Notes: generated by a model not told the origin, from the sequence alone. 64,000 nt of DNA from Flectobacillus longus (GCF_030056705.1 NZ_JASHIC010000005.1:1-64000); one strand, 5' to 3'. Shown: positions 1 to 8,505, counted from the stretch's first letter. Numbers and translations: made by a program.

Positions 1-46
1 TAAGAATCTTGGCAATTTCGGTCGGACTAAATTTGCTGATTTTCAT
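1..46 (-). CDS. IS3-family transposase OrfA, N-terminal fragment cut by window edge
   Basis: Reading the minus strand from an ATG at 46 gives 15 codons, MKISKFSPTEIAKIL, which run off the window. This N-terminus resembles the helix-turn-helix start of IS3/IS911-type OrfA proteins. An AGGTAAG purine-rich stretch lies just upstream of the ATG. A candidate IS end lies at 94-119, so the gene is oriented inwards from that end, as expected for orfA. Only 15 residues are visible, so the family call rests on a short match and could be another small DNA-binding protein. Confidence 0.55.
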   Translation of the reverse strand, partial: MKISKFSPTEIAKIL

Positions 47-93
47 AATACTTACCTAAAGTTAAAAAATATCACACTTTTTAAACTTTTAAT

Positions 94-119
94 CCGTACT
101 ATTTTTGGGGAAGCTTACA
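94..119. mobile_element. Probable terminal inverted repeat of the IS3-like element
   Basis: Read on the minus strand, this segment starts with TG and continues TGTAAGCTTCCCCAAAAATA, the kind of TG...CA end used by IS3-family elements. It lies 48 bases upstream of the putative orfA start. The other end and the target duplication are outside the window, so the boundary at 119 is inferred. Confidence 0.45.
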
Positions 120-150
120 AGCCCTAATTCGAACATTTCGAATTAGGGCT
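120..150. terminator. Strong hairpin after porT, one U-tract missing
   Basis: A perfect 14-bp inverted repeat, AGCCCTAATTCGAA at 120-133 and its complement at 137-150, with a CAT loop. On the plus strand it is followed by TTTTT. On the minus strand, which is the side that would terminate porT, the A/T tract is absent and the putative IS end begins directly at the stem base. Confidence 0.75.
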
Positions 151-181
151 TTTTGTTGAATTATTCAATAACAAATAACGC

Positions 182-934
182 CTACTCAAACATCAAATAC
201 AGTGTAACTGAATGAGAATTAAGTCTTTGTATGGCGTTAGAATATGAAAGTGGATTAGTTGGCGCCACATACATATTGACTAAGCCATGTGAGAATCGTA
301 GTTCTGGGGTGAATTTGAAGTATTTGAAAAATTGTTCAAATCCAATACCGTATTCGATTGAAAAATCTCCTGTTTTAGTATTCAATCGAGTGGTCGTTGC
401 TGCATTTTTACGAACATTTGCCTCAAGACCTATCTTAAAACCTGCATCTACAAACATTCTCGAATTTCCTCGTCTTTGAGATTTTAGCTTTAGTAATACT
501 GGTATTTCAAGCCAAGTTGACTCTCGTAATTCGGGTGGATAAGCTGGCGAATGATCAAATCGGTAATCAATTTCACGACCATAAAGGGCAATATTAATAC
601 CCGTTTTAAGGTCAAAATGCTTGCTTAGCGTAAAATTGGCAATACCTCCAACGAGGAATGCAAAATTGCCTGGCGAAACAATCGACCTTGATGTATCGGA
701 GGGCGCTGCTACTTGAGGGCCATGATACAAGTTGAATCTAGCATCTCCAAAACCAAAAAGAAATCCAAAATGCACAAGTTTTTCATCATAAAACTCGTCA
801 TAGATTCTTTTGTATTTGTAGCGTTGCGCCTGAGATTTTGGAGAAAATCCTAGCACCAATATGCCTGTAACAACAGCAAAAATTATTTTTTGCCAATGTA
901 AATCGTACTTATTCCGAACGTAAGTGGTAAGCAT
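182..934 (-). CDS. porT: PorT-family outer-membrane barrel protein (T9SS-associated)
   Basis: A 250-residue protein with an N-terminal hydrophobic signal segment ending near SPKSQAQ (about residue 37), then alternating beta-strand sequence typical of a small outer-membrane barrel, ending in an aromatic residue pattern (VTLYLMFE). PorT/SprT is required for the type IX secretion system in Bacteroidota and is often encoded next to ubiE, which matches this context. The start overlaps the end of ubiE by 52 bases. No better ATG is present before the hydrophobic segment, so translation is probably coupled to ubiE. Other PorT-like barrel proteins share this fold, so the T9SS role is inferred from family and neighbour. 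Confidence 0.8.
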   Translation of the reverse strand: MLTTYVRNKYDLHWQKIIFAVVTGILVLGFSPKSQAQRYKYKRIYDEFYDEKLVHFGFLFGFGDARFNLYHGPQVAAPSDTSRSIVSPGNFAFLVGGIANFTLSKHFDLKTGINIALYGREIDYRFDHSPAYPPELRESTWLEIPVLLKLKSQRRGNSRMFVDAGFKIGLEANVRKNAATTTRLNTKTGDFSIEYGIGFEQFFKYFKFTPELRFSHGLVNMYVAPTNPLSYSNAIQRLNSHSVTLYLMFE

Positions 935-1605
935 TGCGTCTGAGTAAAACCTGCTTTGTGATACACTTTCAAAAAGTCTTCACCATCAGGAAATGCTTGT
1001 ACAGACTCTGGAAGATATGTATAAGCCGATGAATCTTTTGAAACCATATTACCAATAGTAGGCAAAATGTATTTGAAATAGAAATTATAAATCTGTTTGA
1101 AAGGGAATGACTTTGGTTTTGAAAATTCCAAAACAATACATGTACCTCCTGGCTTCATTACGCGGCACATATCGGTAAGACCTTTCTCCAAATTTTCGAA
1201 GTTTCTTACGCCAAAACTAACGATGACAGCATCGAAAGTATTGTCTTCGAAAAGTAATCTTTCCGAATCACCTAATTGCATTTCGATGATATTATCAACG
1301 CCTAATTTCTTGATTTTCTCTTTTCCCACATTCAACATTCCTTCCGAAATATCCACGCCGACAATTTTTTCAGGCTTTAAAGCTAAAGCTTCGATAGCAA
1401 AATCACCCGTTCCTGTGGCAATATCTAGGATGTTTTTAGGCTGAGCAGCTTTCAATAATTTGATGGCTTTTTTACGCCACAAAATATCAATACCACCGCT
1501 CAAAAGGTGATTTAAAAAGTCGTATTTATGTGAAATATTATTAAACATTTGAGCTACTTGCTCCTTTTTGCTAGCCTCTTGCTCTTTGTATGGAAGTACT
1601 GTCAT
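883..1605 (-). CDS. ubiE: Demethylmenaquinone methyltransferase UbiE/MenG
   Basis: A 240-residue class I SAM-dependent methyltransferase that catalyses the last C-methylation of menaquinone (and of ubiquinone in organisms that have it). The SAM-binding motif DIATGTGDFAIEAL lies near residues 61-74, followed by VGVDISEGML. FNNISHKYDFLNHLLSGGID near the N-terminus and the VIVSFGVRNFENLEKGL and VMKPGGTCIVLEFSKP segments are characteristic of UbiE. Length is normal for the family. In Bacteroidota, which use menaquinone, the menaquinone reaction is the relevant one. The gene is directly followed by porT in an overlapping arrangement. Confidence 0.95.
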   Translation of the reverse strand: MTVLPYKEQEASKKEQVAQMFNNISHKYDFLNHLLSGGIDILWRKKAIKLLKAAQPKNILDIATGTGDFAIEALALKPEKIVGVDISEGMLNVGKEKIKKLGVDNIIEMQLGDSERLLFEDNTFDAVIVSFGVRNFENLEKGLTDMCRVMKPGGTCIVLEFSKPKSFPFKQIYNFYFKYILPTIGNMVSKDSSAYTYLPESVQAFPDGEDFLKVYHKAGFTQTQCLPLTFGISTIYIGKK

Positions 1606-1789
1606 TGTACAAAATATTTTGATGAAAAAAATGCCTTAGAAGTCTACCTACGCATCTGTAATTTGCAAAATCCAAAACAGACCACAAAGTTACACTTCCT
1701 ATTTGAGATAACAGCCTGTAAAATAAGAATGTTTTAGGATACATAAATTATCCCTACCTTAGTGTAACTGGAGTGTAGAGCTATCATAA

Positions 1790-1882
1790 GGATTTCGGAT
1801 TCGTAAATATCTAATGATTTTATCTTTAAAAACTTATCAGAATCCCAAATCCACAATCAAAAATCTCATATCCACAATATTC
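1790..1882. repeat. Intergenic degenerate inverted repeat (GATTTCGGATT type)
   Basis: The left part contains GGATTTCGGATT (about 1790-1801) and the right part AATCCCAAATCC (about 1841-1852) plus a further CATATCCACAAT word. It belongs to the class of word-like repeats also seen at 20871-20944 and 55651-55745. The rest of the gap between ubiE and the DoxX-like gene shows no ORF. Confidence 0.55.
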
Positions 1883-1904
1883 CTAACCTTTCAATCTCTT
1901 CGCT

Positions 1905-2240
1905 ATGATGTATTTATTGAGTTTACTAATGATATCGGCTGGCATTTTTCATTTTGTGAAGCCTAAGTTTTTTCTAGCAATAATGCCGCCATATATTCCT
2001 GCTCATCAGTTGATGGTGGCGCTGAGTGGCCTAGCAGAAATTGTTTTAGGAATAGGTTTACTTTTTGAAAATACTCGCACATGGTCTGCTTGGGGAATTA
2101 TTGCACTTTTGATAGCAGTTTTTCCAGCCAATATTTATATGGCCACTTCCGATAAATTTAAACAATTTCCTAAATGGATTTTGTATGCTCGTTTGCCACT
2201 CCAATTTGCCCTCATGGCATGGGCATATAGCTATGCGTAG
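1905..2240 (+). CDS. DoxX-like small integral membrane protein
   Basis: A 111-residue, very hydrophobic protein with four likely membrane helices (about residues 2-20, 35-53, 60-80 and 90-110). The GIFHFVKPKFF start, the GLAEIVLGIGLLF segment and the ILYARLPLQF end fit the DoxX/MauE-like superfamily of small four-helix membrane proteins. A second ATG directly follows the first, so the start is uncertain by one codon. The molecular role of most DoxX-like proteins is not settled; some act with redox enzymes. It is the first of two plus-strand genes, followed by an unrelated exported protein. Confidence 0.7.
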   Translation: MMYLLSLLMISAGIFHFVKPKFFLAIMPPYIPAHQLMVALSGLAEIVLGIGLLFENTRTWSAWGIIALLIAVFPANIYMATSDKFKQFPKWILYARLPLQFALMAWAYSYA

Positions 2241-2305
2241 TGGTTTTCGGCTTTCAGCCATCGAAAGGATGCACTTCCAAGAGCCAACGGCTGACCGCCG
2301 ACTAC
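2237..2305. repeat. Hairpin repeat after the DoxX-like gene (GGCTGACCGCC type)
   Basis: The left arm GTAGT..CGGC..CAGCC (2237-2259) pairs with GGCTG..GCCG.ACTAC (2289-2305). It starts in the stop codon of the DoxX-like gene and ends 25 bases before the next start codon. It may stop or attenuate transcription between the two genes, but it lacks a clean U-tract. Confidence 0.5.
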
Positions 2306-2329
2306 TCTTTCTAACTCATAAAATAGTCT

Positions 2330-5125
2330 ATGAAAACACGTTTACTATTAGTGGGGATATGCCTGTTTTTAGGCTTTTCCTCATTTTCTCAAAATGCCTA
2401 TTATGATGCGCTTACCTTGCGTGTGTATAAGGATTCTTTGGAGAAAATTTATCCAAATTCAAGCCGTGGAGGTGCCAAACGGACTTTCTTCGGCTATCTG
2501 GATACGAAAAGAGTTATGAATGCCAAAGATTATGAGGCGATTAAAAGCTTTGTGAAAAAGCCTTTCTCTAAAGTCAATAATGAGCTGAATACGATTAATC
2601 AGTTGCCCAATGCTTTTAAACTTTTTCATGAGTTTGACGGTGCACAGTCAGTAATTAATGACAAAGCTCGTGTAACAGCCAAAGCAATAGATACTCTCAT
2701 GAGCAAACTCAAACTGCGCATTGACTCGCTCAATACACGTTATAAAGTCAATGTGGTATATAAAACGACCAATTTTGTAGGGGCTGAACGTTTGCCTATT
2801 TCGAGCCGTAATCTCTATGTGAAGTTTGAGCCAATGCCCGATTCTGTTCGACAGAAATATCAAGAGTCAATTCAAATAACACAGTTTAAAGTGGGTGAAA
2901 TAGCCTCTGATTTGGATTCGACCTTAAGCGAAATGGCAGGTGCACGTATAGCGATTATGGATTCGGTCATTAGTAAAAATCTTATCAAGAAAAAGGAAAA
3001 AGAGATTCTCGAAACACAATCATTTGTTACAACCGATGCCCTTAACAATACGCGTAAACCTCAGTTACAAAGCACTTCGACCTCGGGCTCGGGGTTATCT
3101 TTGGACATGACCACTCGTATGGTGGACGCAACCGCCAGATGGTTGGTCAAACGTACTAAACAGGAATTGACTTTGGCTTTTTTTGATAAACTCCGAAATC
3201 GACTCGACACGATTCCTGAGCTTCGGGCTTTTTTTCCTGCTACTTATTTGATGTTACAAAATGATGAAAATATCTATCGTTTGCCTTCTTTGGGGAATAC
3301 TTGGTTGGCGGCTTTTCATGCCGATGTAACCAAAATTCCACAAAATTTTGAAAACTATATTCAACAATATCATCCTGAAATGCTGAAGGAAGATAGCTTC
3401 AAAATCTTTTTGATGACTTATCATTCTTTTGATTTATTGGAAAAAGGTACCAATCCTGCGACACTTTTAGATTTTCTGAAAACACGTTATGCGACCGATG
3501 CCGACATTCGAACTTCGGAAGTGAGTCGCACGATACGTTTGTTAGCATTGTTGTCGGACAACCTCATTGACTTGACAAATGACCCTGCCAATAAAATGTG
3601 GATTCGTCCTTCGGAGGCACTTAAGCAGTTTTCTGACCCCTTGGTTGGTAGATATTTCTTGGGACTATTGTACCAAAAAGATGCATTGCTTTTCAATAAT
3701 TTAAAAGTGGGTTCAGATGGACAGAGTCTTGGGAATTGGCTCGGTGAGTCCAATAATCGTTTGGAGTATTTTAATCAAACGGTTAGCCAGTTTTTACTCA
3801 TGCTAGATGATATTCAAAAGCAAATTGTCTATAATTCTACCTCCGATAATCTGCCTTTGCGAGATGTGAAGCCCTTTTTACATTATACCCAATCGATTTT
3901 TGATATGGTGAATGTAGGTTTTCAAATCAAGTATTTGCTCAAAAGTGGTGAGCCAGATACAAGCTTTTACAAAAGTGCTTATAATCAAAAATGGAAACCC
4001 ATCGCCACCGATGCCATCGAAGCTATTAAGGCATTTTATACTAAAAGTTATGGTTCAGGCTTACTGCATACTATTGCAGCGATGAAGCCTATTTGGGCAG
4101 AGGTTAGTCCCAAAGATGTACGCTTAGGGCTTTTGAATAATGGCTTGGCAATTTTACAAAAAACACATATTGCTCAGGTTGAAAAGGATTTGACTTCAAA
4201 TAAAGGTTTGATAGCAACAAAAGAAAAAGAAGCTAATGCGCTTTTGAAGCAACTAAAAGAAAACATGAACAAAGATTCTTTGAGAATTTTGACCATCAAA
4301 AAATTACAAGAAACCAAAATACAATTGGAGTTGCTACAAAAACAAGTAGAAGATTTGACAAGCCAGAAAAAGACTTTTGAAAGTGTTCAGAAAAGCTTAT
4401 CAGAAGTAAAAAATATCGATGAATTGATGGCACAAAATAACACCAAGGTTCAGAAAAAACAAAAGGAGCGACTCAAAGCAAAATTTGATCAAATTACTTT
4501 TTATGCCAATTTTATGACCGATGTAATTACTTCAGATTCGACTACGGATTTACAAGAAATTATTGATAAATATGCGGCTCCAGTTGGCTCGTATAGTCTC
4601 AAACGCAAAAATGCTTTTAGTCTCGATATTAATGCTTACCCAGGGTTATATGCAGGCGTTGAGCAACCCATTGCTTCAAGTCGAGGCGTGTCGCAAAGTG
4701 CTTTTGTGACAGGTATTACAGCTCCGATTGGCGTGGCTTTTAGTTGGGGTAAAAAAAGTAAAGTATTAGGAGGATATGAAAGAGATAGTCGTGGAGGACA
4801 TTCATTGAGTTTGTTTGTGCCAATTGTTGATATTGGGGCAGCATTTAGCTATCGTTGGTCACAAGGAGATGAGATTAATGGTTTTCCGAAAATTAAGTTT
4901 TCTCAAATCTTTTCACCAGGTTGTTATTTGGTTTGGGGCGTCAAAAATGCTCCTATTGCTTTGAAAGTAGGTGCGCAAATTACGCCACAATTGAGAGAGG
5001 TCAATGTTACCTCTTCGTCAGGAGGATTGACTAATACGGTATCAGAAGTGAGTATGCTACGTTATGGTATGACTTTGAGTGTAGATATACCAGTTTTTCA
5101 TCTTTTTGAGAAAAGGATGAGATAA
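2330..5125 (+). CDS. Large exported protein of unknown function
   Basis: A 931-residue protein that I do not recognise. It begins with a clear signal peptide (MKTRLLLVGICLFLGFSSFS, cleaved near residue 20). The middle is helical and charged. Residues about 620-710 are lysine/glutamate/leucine rich with heptad-like spacing and likely form a coiled coil. The last 180 residues change to glycine/aromatic alternating sequence (GVAFSWGKKSK, SLFVPIVDIGAAFSYRW, ALKVGAQITPQL), suggesting a membrane- or barrel-associated C-terminal part. An envelope location is therefore likely. No catalytic motif was found. It is transcribed alone, with a strong hairpin about 70 bases after the stop. Confidence 0.6.
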   Translation: MKTRLLLVGICLFLGFSSFSQNAYYDALTLRVYKDSLEKIYPNSSRGGAKRTFFGYLDTKRVMNAKDYEAIKSFVKKPFSKVNNELNTINQLPNAFKLFHEFDGAQSVINDKARVTAKAIDTLMSKLKLRIDSLNTRYKVNVVYKTTNFVGAERLPISSRNLYVKFEPMPDSVRQKYQESIQITQFKVGEIASDLDSTLSEMAGARIAIMDSVISKNLIKKKEKEILETQSFVTTDALNNTRKPQLQSTSTSGSGLSLDMTTRMVDATARWLVKRTKQELTLAFFDKLRNRLDTIPELRAFFPATYLMLQNDENIYRLPSLGNTWLAAFHADVTKIPQNFENYIQQYHPEMLKEDSFKIFLMTYHSFDLLEKGTNPATLLDFLKTRYATDADIRTSEVSRTIRLLALLSDNLIDLTNDPANKMWIRPSEALKQFSDPLVGRYFLGLLYQKDALLFNNLKVGSDGQSLGNWLGESNNRLEYFNQTVSQFLLMLDDIQKQIVYNSTSDNLPLRDVKPFLHYTQSIFDMVNVGFQIKYLLKSGEPDTSFYKSAYNQKWKPIATDAIEAIKAFYTKSYGSGLLHTIAAMKPIWAEVSPKDVRLGLLNNGLAILQKTHIAQVEKDLTSNKGLIATKEKEANALLKQLKENMNKDSLRILTIKKLQETKIQLELLQKQVEDLTSQKKTFESVQKSLSEVKNIDELMAQNNTKVQKKQKERLKAKFDQITFYANFMTDVITSDSTTDLQEIIDKYAAPVGSYSLKRKNAFSLDINAYPGLYAGVEQPIASSRGVSQSAFVTGITAPIGVAFSWGKKSKVLGGYERDSRGGHSLSLFVPIVDIGAAFSYRWSQGDEINGFPKIKFSQIFSPGCYLVWGVKNAPIALKVGAQITPQLREVNVTSSSGGLTNTVSEVSMLRYGMTLSVDIPVFHLFEKRMR

Positions 5126-5192
5126 TAAATGAATGTTTTTGATTAAGAAACATGAGTCATTTTGAATTGAGTGAATGGTAACATACTAAAAC

Positions 5193-5239
5193 TTTTATTC
5201 TACTAGGGTGCGACTAAGTCGTACCCTAGTAGAATAAAA
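5193..5239. terminator. Very long perfect hairpin, bidirectional terminator or REP-like element
   Basis: A 17-bp perfect inverted repeat, TTTTATTCTACTAGGGT at 5193-5209 and its complement at 5223-5239, continues inwards as GCGAC-TAA-GTCGT, giving a 22-pair stem with a TAA loop. A- and U-rich arms lie on both sides, so it could end both the 931-residue gene and the reductase gene convergent with it. The core GACTAAGTC recurs in hairpins at 27394-27477. The remainder of 5126-5456 contains nothing else that I can support. Confidence 0.8.
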
Positions 5240-5456
5240 TGTAATGATTTTAGCCTATGAGTCCTAATATATGCAAAATGAGATGGCGCCTACAAAAGCT
5301 CACTTAAAAACCTTCTAAACTGAAGAACAGCTAGGGTAGAGGCATTGATATTGCTTTACTGGTCATTTGATACAAAATGATAATTAACAGATTGGCTAAG
5401 AGATATGTTTTATCGATAAATTGGAATACTAAGAAATACTTTCGATAAATCTTCTA

Positions 5457-6656
5457 TTATAAACAATCGTTCAGATTAAAAGCCAAGTCTTCTATTTGTG
5501 TTTTGGTAGGGCTAATCCCTGCTGTGATTAACTTGCGAGCATTGAGGTGATCGGCAGCACGGTTTAAGGAATCAACAGCTATCAATTGTTTATTTTTGAA
5601 ATAGTAAACGGAAAATTTATCACTTCCTATTTCTCCTCTCAATACATATTCGTCAAAACCTGCTGATATACCAACCATCTGTAGTTTTAAATGATACTGA
5701 TTTGTCCAAAACCATGGAACAGCACGATAGGCTTGTGGTTGTTCTAGGATATGATTTACAGCTACCTTTGCTTGATCAACAGCATTTTGGACAGATTCTA
5801 ATCGTATGTTTTTTCCAGCAAAAACATTGTAATGGTTGGCACAATCGCCAATAGCATAAATATAAGGAACAGAAGTCTGCTGAAACTCATTTACTACCAC
5901 GCCATTTTCACAAACGATACCTGCTTCTTGAGCCAACGAACTTGCTGGAATAACCCCAATGCCTGCCAAAATTAGGTCTGCTTGGATAAAACCTTCTTTT
6001 GTCTGAATACCCTCGTTTGAGATTTGTTCAATATGTGAGTTTAAGCAAATACGAACGCCATTATGTTCATGGGTTTGTTGAAAAGTAGTTGAAATAACAG
6101 CAGGTAAAACTCGTTCCATTAACCGAGTTTGTGCTTCAATAACGGTTACTTGCTTTCCTTTTTCGGCTGCTAATGCAGCTAATTCTAAACCAATAAATCC
6201 TCCACCGATTATAGCAATGTGCTGACTACTTTCGAGTCTTTGGGCAATTACTTGGGCATCATTTAAGGTTCGTAAGTATAGAATATTAGGTGCTTCGGTA
6301 CCATTGAATACCAGCTTTCGGTTGTTTGCTCCTGTAGCTAAAATCAAATGAGAAAAAGAAATAGTTTCTCCAGAGCTTGTAACTACCCGTTTTTCAGAGA
6401 CCTTTATTTGCTGTACTTCTTCGCCTAGTCGTAAGTGAATATTATTATTTTCGTAATAAGTAGCTGCACGAAATAGAATAGCTTCTTCCGACTGCTTACC
6501 TTGCAGAAATCCTTTTGAAAGAGGAGGCTTCTGATAAGGCATTTCTTTTTCAGAAGCAATGAGTACGATTTCACCATCAAACCCCTCTTCTCGTAAAGAA
6601 GCTACGACTTGTATTCCCCCATGTCCTGCTCCAATAATGACCACCTTTTTACTCAT
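5457..6656 (-). CDS. FAD-dependent ferredoxin reductase of a P450 electron-transfer chain
   Basis: About 399 residues when started at ATG 6656, whose ATGA overlaps the ferredoxin stop; the longer reading starts at a TTG inside the ferredoxin gene and is less likely. The N-terminal FAD-binding motif VVIIGAGHGGIQVVASLREEG, the central NAD(P)H motif IAIIGGGFIGLELAALAAEKG and the FAD signature YAIGDCAN mark the putidaredoxin-reductase/BphA4-type family. It would pass electrons from NAD(P)H to the 2Fe-2S ferredoxin encoded immediately upstream and on to the P450 at 13739-14992. It is the last gene of the accessory cluster. Confidence 0.9.
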   Translation of the reverse strand: MSKKVVIIGAGHGGIQVVASLREEGFDGEIVLIASEKEMPYQKPPLSKGFLQGKQSEEAILFRAATYYENNNIHLRLGEEVQQIKVSEKRVVTSSGETISFSHLILATGANNRKLVFNGTEAPNILYLRTLNDAQVIAQRLESSQHIAIIGGGFIGLELAALAAEKGKQVTVIEAQTRLMERVLPAVISTTFQQTHEHNGVRICLNSHIEQISNEGIQTKEGFIQADLILAGIGVIPASSLAQEAGIVCENGVVVNEFQQTSVPYIYAIGDCANHYNVFAGKNIRLESVQNAVDQAKVAVNHILEQPQAYRAVPWFWTNQYHLKLQMVGISAGFDEYVLRGEIGSDKFSVYYFKNKQLIAVDSLNRAADHLNARKLITAGISPTKTQIEDLAFNLNDCL

Positions 6657-6973
6657 TGTTTTTCGGGAATTCTGACGATGATACCATCTAATTTTGGAGA
6701 AACTCGTACTTGACAACCTAAGCGACTATTGGGTTTTATTTCGGCAGAAGCCCCTTCTAACATTTCTGCTTCTTCTTCTTCCATTTCGGGTAATAAATCC
6801 AAAAATTGTTCGTCGATATACACGTGGCAAGTTGCACACATACATGAGCCCCCACATTCGGCAACAATGCCTTTTACGTCGTTTTGAACAGCCCCTTCCA
6901 TGATGGTTGCTCCCATTGGTAAGGATACTTGATGTGCTGTTCCGTCGTTCTGAATATATGTGATTGTTGGCAT
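6653..6973 (-). CDS. Putidaredoxin-type 2Fe-2S ferredoxin
   Basis: 106 residues from ATG 6973 (MPTITYIQND); the upstream extension to 7048 begins with TTG and is unlikely to be used. Four cysteines at 40, 46, 49 and 87 give the C-x5-C-x2-C-x37-C pattern of vertebrate-type/putidaredoxin ferredoxins, in the context AECGGSCMCATCHVYI and SRLGCQV. An extra Cys44 lies inside the cluster loop. The protein carries single electrons from the adjacent reductase to the P450. Its stop overlaps the reductase start by four bases, so the pair is translationally coupled. Confidence 0.92.
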   Translation of the reverse strand: MPTITYIQNDGTAHQVSLPMGATIMEGAVQNDVKGIVAECGGSCMCATCHVYIDEQFLDLLPEMEEEEAEMLEGASAEIKPNSRLGCQVRVSPKLDGIIVRIPEKQ

Positions 6974-7057
6974 AAATAATTCTGTTTTAAGATTCAATAT
7001 CTCTTTGGTTACTAAATAAATTTGGATGAAAGGATGATTTAAGAACAAGCATAAACC

Positions 7058-7801
7058 TTAAATGAATTGCTTCCCTCCATCTACTATGATGGTTTGACCT
7101 GTCACAAAGTCTGATGCAGGAGACGCTAAATACAGTGCTGTTCCTACAATATCTTCGGCCGACGAAGGGCGTTTGATTGCCCCACGGTCAACACCATACT
7201 TGTTGGCATTTTCCATTATGGACAAACTGGCTTCAGTAAGCGTAAAGCCTGGGGCAATGGTATTGACATTGATATGAAAATCGCCTAATTCCTTTGCCAT
7301 CGAACGAGTAAAACCAATCACTCCTCCTTTAGATGCTACATAATGTGACCAATTGGGCGAGCCGCTCATAACGGTGGCAGAAGAAATATTGATAATTTTT
7401 CCTGAGCCATTGTTTTTCATAAAAGGGAAAATAGCCTTTGAAACCATCCAAACGCCTTTTAGGTTGACGTTCATTACCAAATCCCATTCGGCTTCGGTAA
7501 TTTCAAAAAATGGCTTTCGTTGAATGGTTGCATAAATGGCTGCATTATTAACAAGTACATCAATGCGACCAAAAGCATCCATTACTTGTTGTGCCATCCT
7601 TTGTGTTGATTGTTCGTTAGCAACATCCACTTCAATAGCAATAGCGCCTTTTATTTCACTTGCGGTTTCGATGGCTCCTTGTATATTTTTGTCACAAACG
7701 GCAATTTTTGCCCCTTGTTCTGCAAATGCTAAAGCAAATGCTTTTCCTAAACCTCCTGCTGCCCCTGTTATGACGACAACTTTATCTGTTAAATTGAACA
7801 T
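7058..7801 (-). CDS. Short-chain dehydrogenase/reductase
   Basis: A 247-residue classical SDR. The Rossmann motif TGAAGGLGKAFA lies at residues 12-23, NNAA at 85-88, and the catalytic Ser140/141, Tyr154 and Lys158 fall in NISSATVMSGSPNWSHYVASKGG. The C-terminal PSSAEDIVGTALYLASPASDFVTGQTIIVDGG is the usual SDR end. Acidic residues after the first strand (VCDKN) favour NAD over NADP. In this cluster it probably oxidises the alcohol made by the P450, or a ring or side-chain hydroxyl; the substrate cannot be named. It may have its own promoter or leader because 122 bases separate it from the upstream HD gene. Confidence 0.88.
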   Translation of the reverse strand: MFNLTDKVVVITGAAGGLGKAFALAFAEQGAKIAVCDKNIQGAIETASEIKGAIAIEVDVANEQSTQRMAQQVMDAFGRIDVLVNNAAIYATIQRKPFFEITEAEWDLVMNVNLKGVWMVSKAIFPFMKNNGSGKIINISSATVMSGSPNWSHYVASKGGVIGFTRSMAKELGDFHINVNTIAPGFTLTEASLSIMENANKYGVDRGAIKRPSSAEDIVGTALYLASPASDFVTGQTIIVDGGKQFI

Positions 7802-7817
7802 TTGTCTATTGAGTTAA

Positions 7818-7846
7818 ATCACTTATGCAATTGGAGAATAAGTGAT
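7818..7846 (-). promoter_or_regulatory. Inverted repeat in the leader of the SDR gene
   Basis: ATCACTTAT at 7818-7826 and its exact complement ATAAGTGAT at 7838-7846, with an 11-base spacer, lie 16-45 bases upstream of the SDR ATG. It could be a DNA operator or an RNA hairpin next to the ribosome binding site. There is no U-tract. Confidence 0.4.
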
Positions 7847-7923
7847 ACCTAGCCAAGCGGATAGATTTCTGAATAAATTTGTCTTATTACGCTTTAAGTC
7901 GTAAGTATCTTATAGTCAAATAC

Positions 7924-8505
7924 TTATAGTTGGTTGTTTATTTGAGCTATTTCCAGCATCATTATAGCAAGTCGCTTTCCTTCTTCAGTCAAAAAGGTAG
8001 GTAGTACAAATCCTTCTAATATTTTCAGAACTTCTGAGGGAGGAATACCAAACCATTCTCCAATGATTTTATTTCCATGTGGGGTATATCGCCAAAGTTT
8101 ATCTGCATCCTTGTGAATAGCGTCGTTCAACGAACGGCTATTTTTAGTGGTATCGTGCCCATCTATCAGGGCTACGATATCCGTAATTCGCTCACTCGAA
8201 AAACCTAATTTAGGTAAGGCCTCTTGAGCAATGGTTACACTTTCTATTTCATGCTGGCGAGTGAGTTCTGGATATTTATTATTAGGACCAAAGGCATCAA
8301 AGAGTTTTTCTTTAGGAATTTTAGACCAACCTGTATCATGAAAAATAATTGCTGGCAGTACTATTTCTAAGTCTGAGGTCGGATAAAACCGACATAGTTC
8401 TTTTGCCAAATAATACGAAAACTGTGTATGTTCATCGTTATTTCGGACATTTAGGTGTGCTTTGGCAACTTCCCAAAGTGCCAAGTCTTGTTCTCTAAAA
8501 ATCAT
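7924..8505 (-). CDS. HD-domain protein (predicted metal-dependent hydrolase), copy A
   Basis: A 193-residue HD-superfamily protein. The metal-binding residues are seen as His in TQFSYYLAKELC context, HD in IIFHDTGW, and the downstream GHDT and KDADKLWRYT segments. It is related to the 195-residue protein at 9990-10577: both share the I-HD-(T/I)-GW motif, the HE..(S)V/VxL spacing, the DGHDT motif and DADKLWR. HD enzymes commonly hydrolyse phosphomonoesters or phosphodiesters, but some act as oxygenases. It sits between ALDH and SDR in the P450 cluster, so a role on a phosphorylated or hydroxylated intermediate is plausible but not shown. Confidence 0.8.
   Translation of the reverse strand: MIFREQDLALWEVAKAHLNVRNNDEHTQFSYYLAKELCRFYPTSDLEIVLPAIIFHDTGWSKIPKEKLFDAFGPNNKYPELTRQHEIESVTIAQEALPKLGFSSERITDIVALIDGHDTTKNSRSLNDAIHKDADKLWRYTPHGNKIIGEWFGIPPSEVLKILEGFVLPTFLTEEGKRLAIMMLEIAQINNQL

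Noticed and set aside
5457-6716. The longer reductase start at 6716
   Set aside because: It begins with TTG inside the ferredoxin coding region; the ATG at 6656 with an ATGA overlap begins just before the FAD-binding motif.
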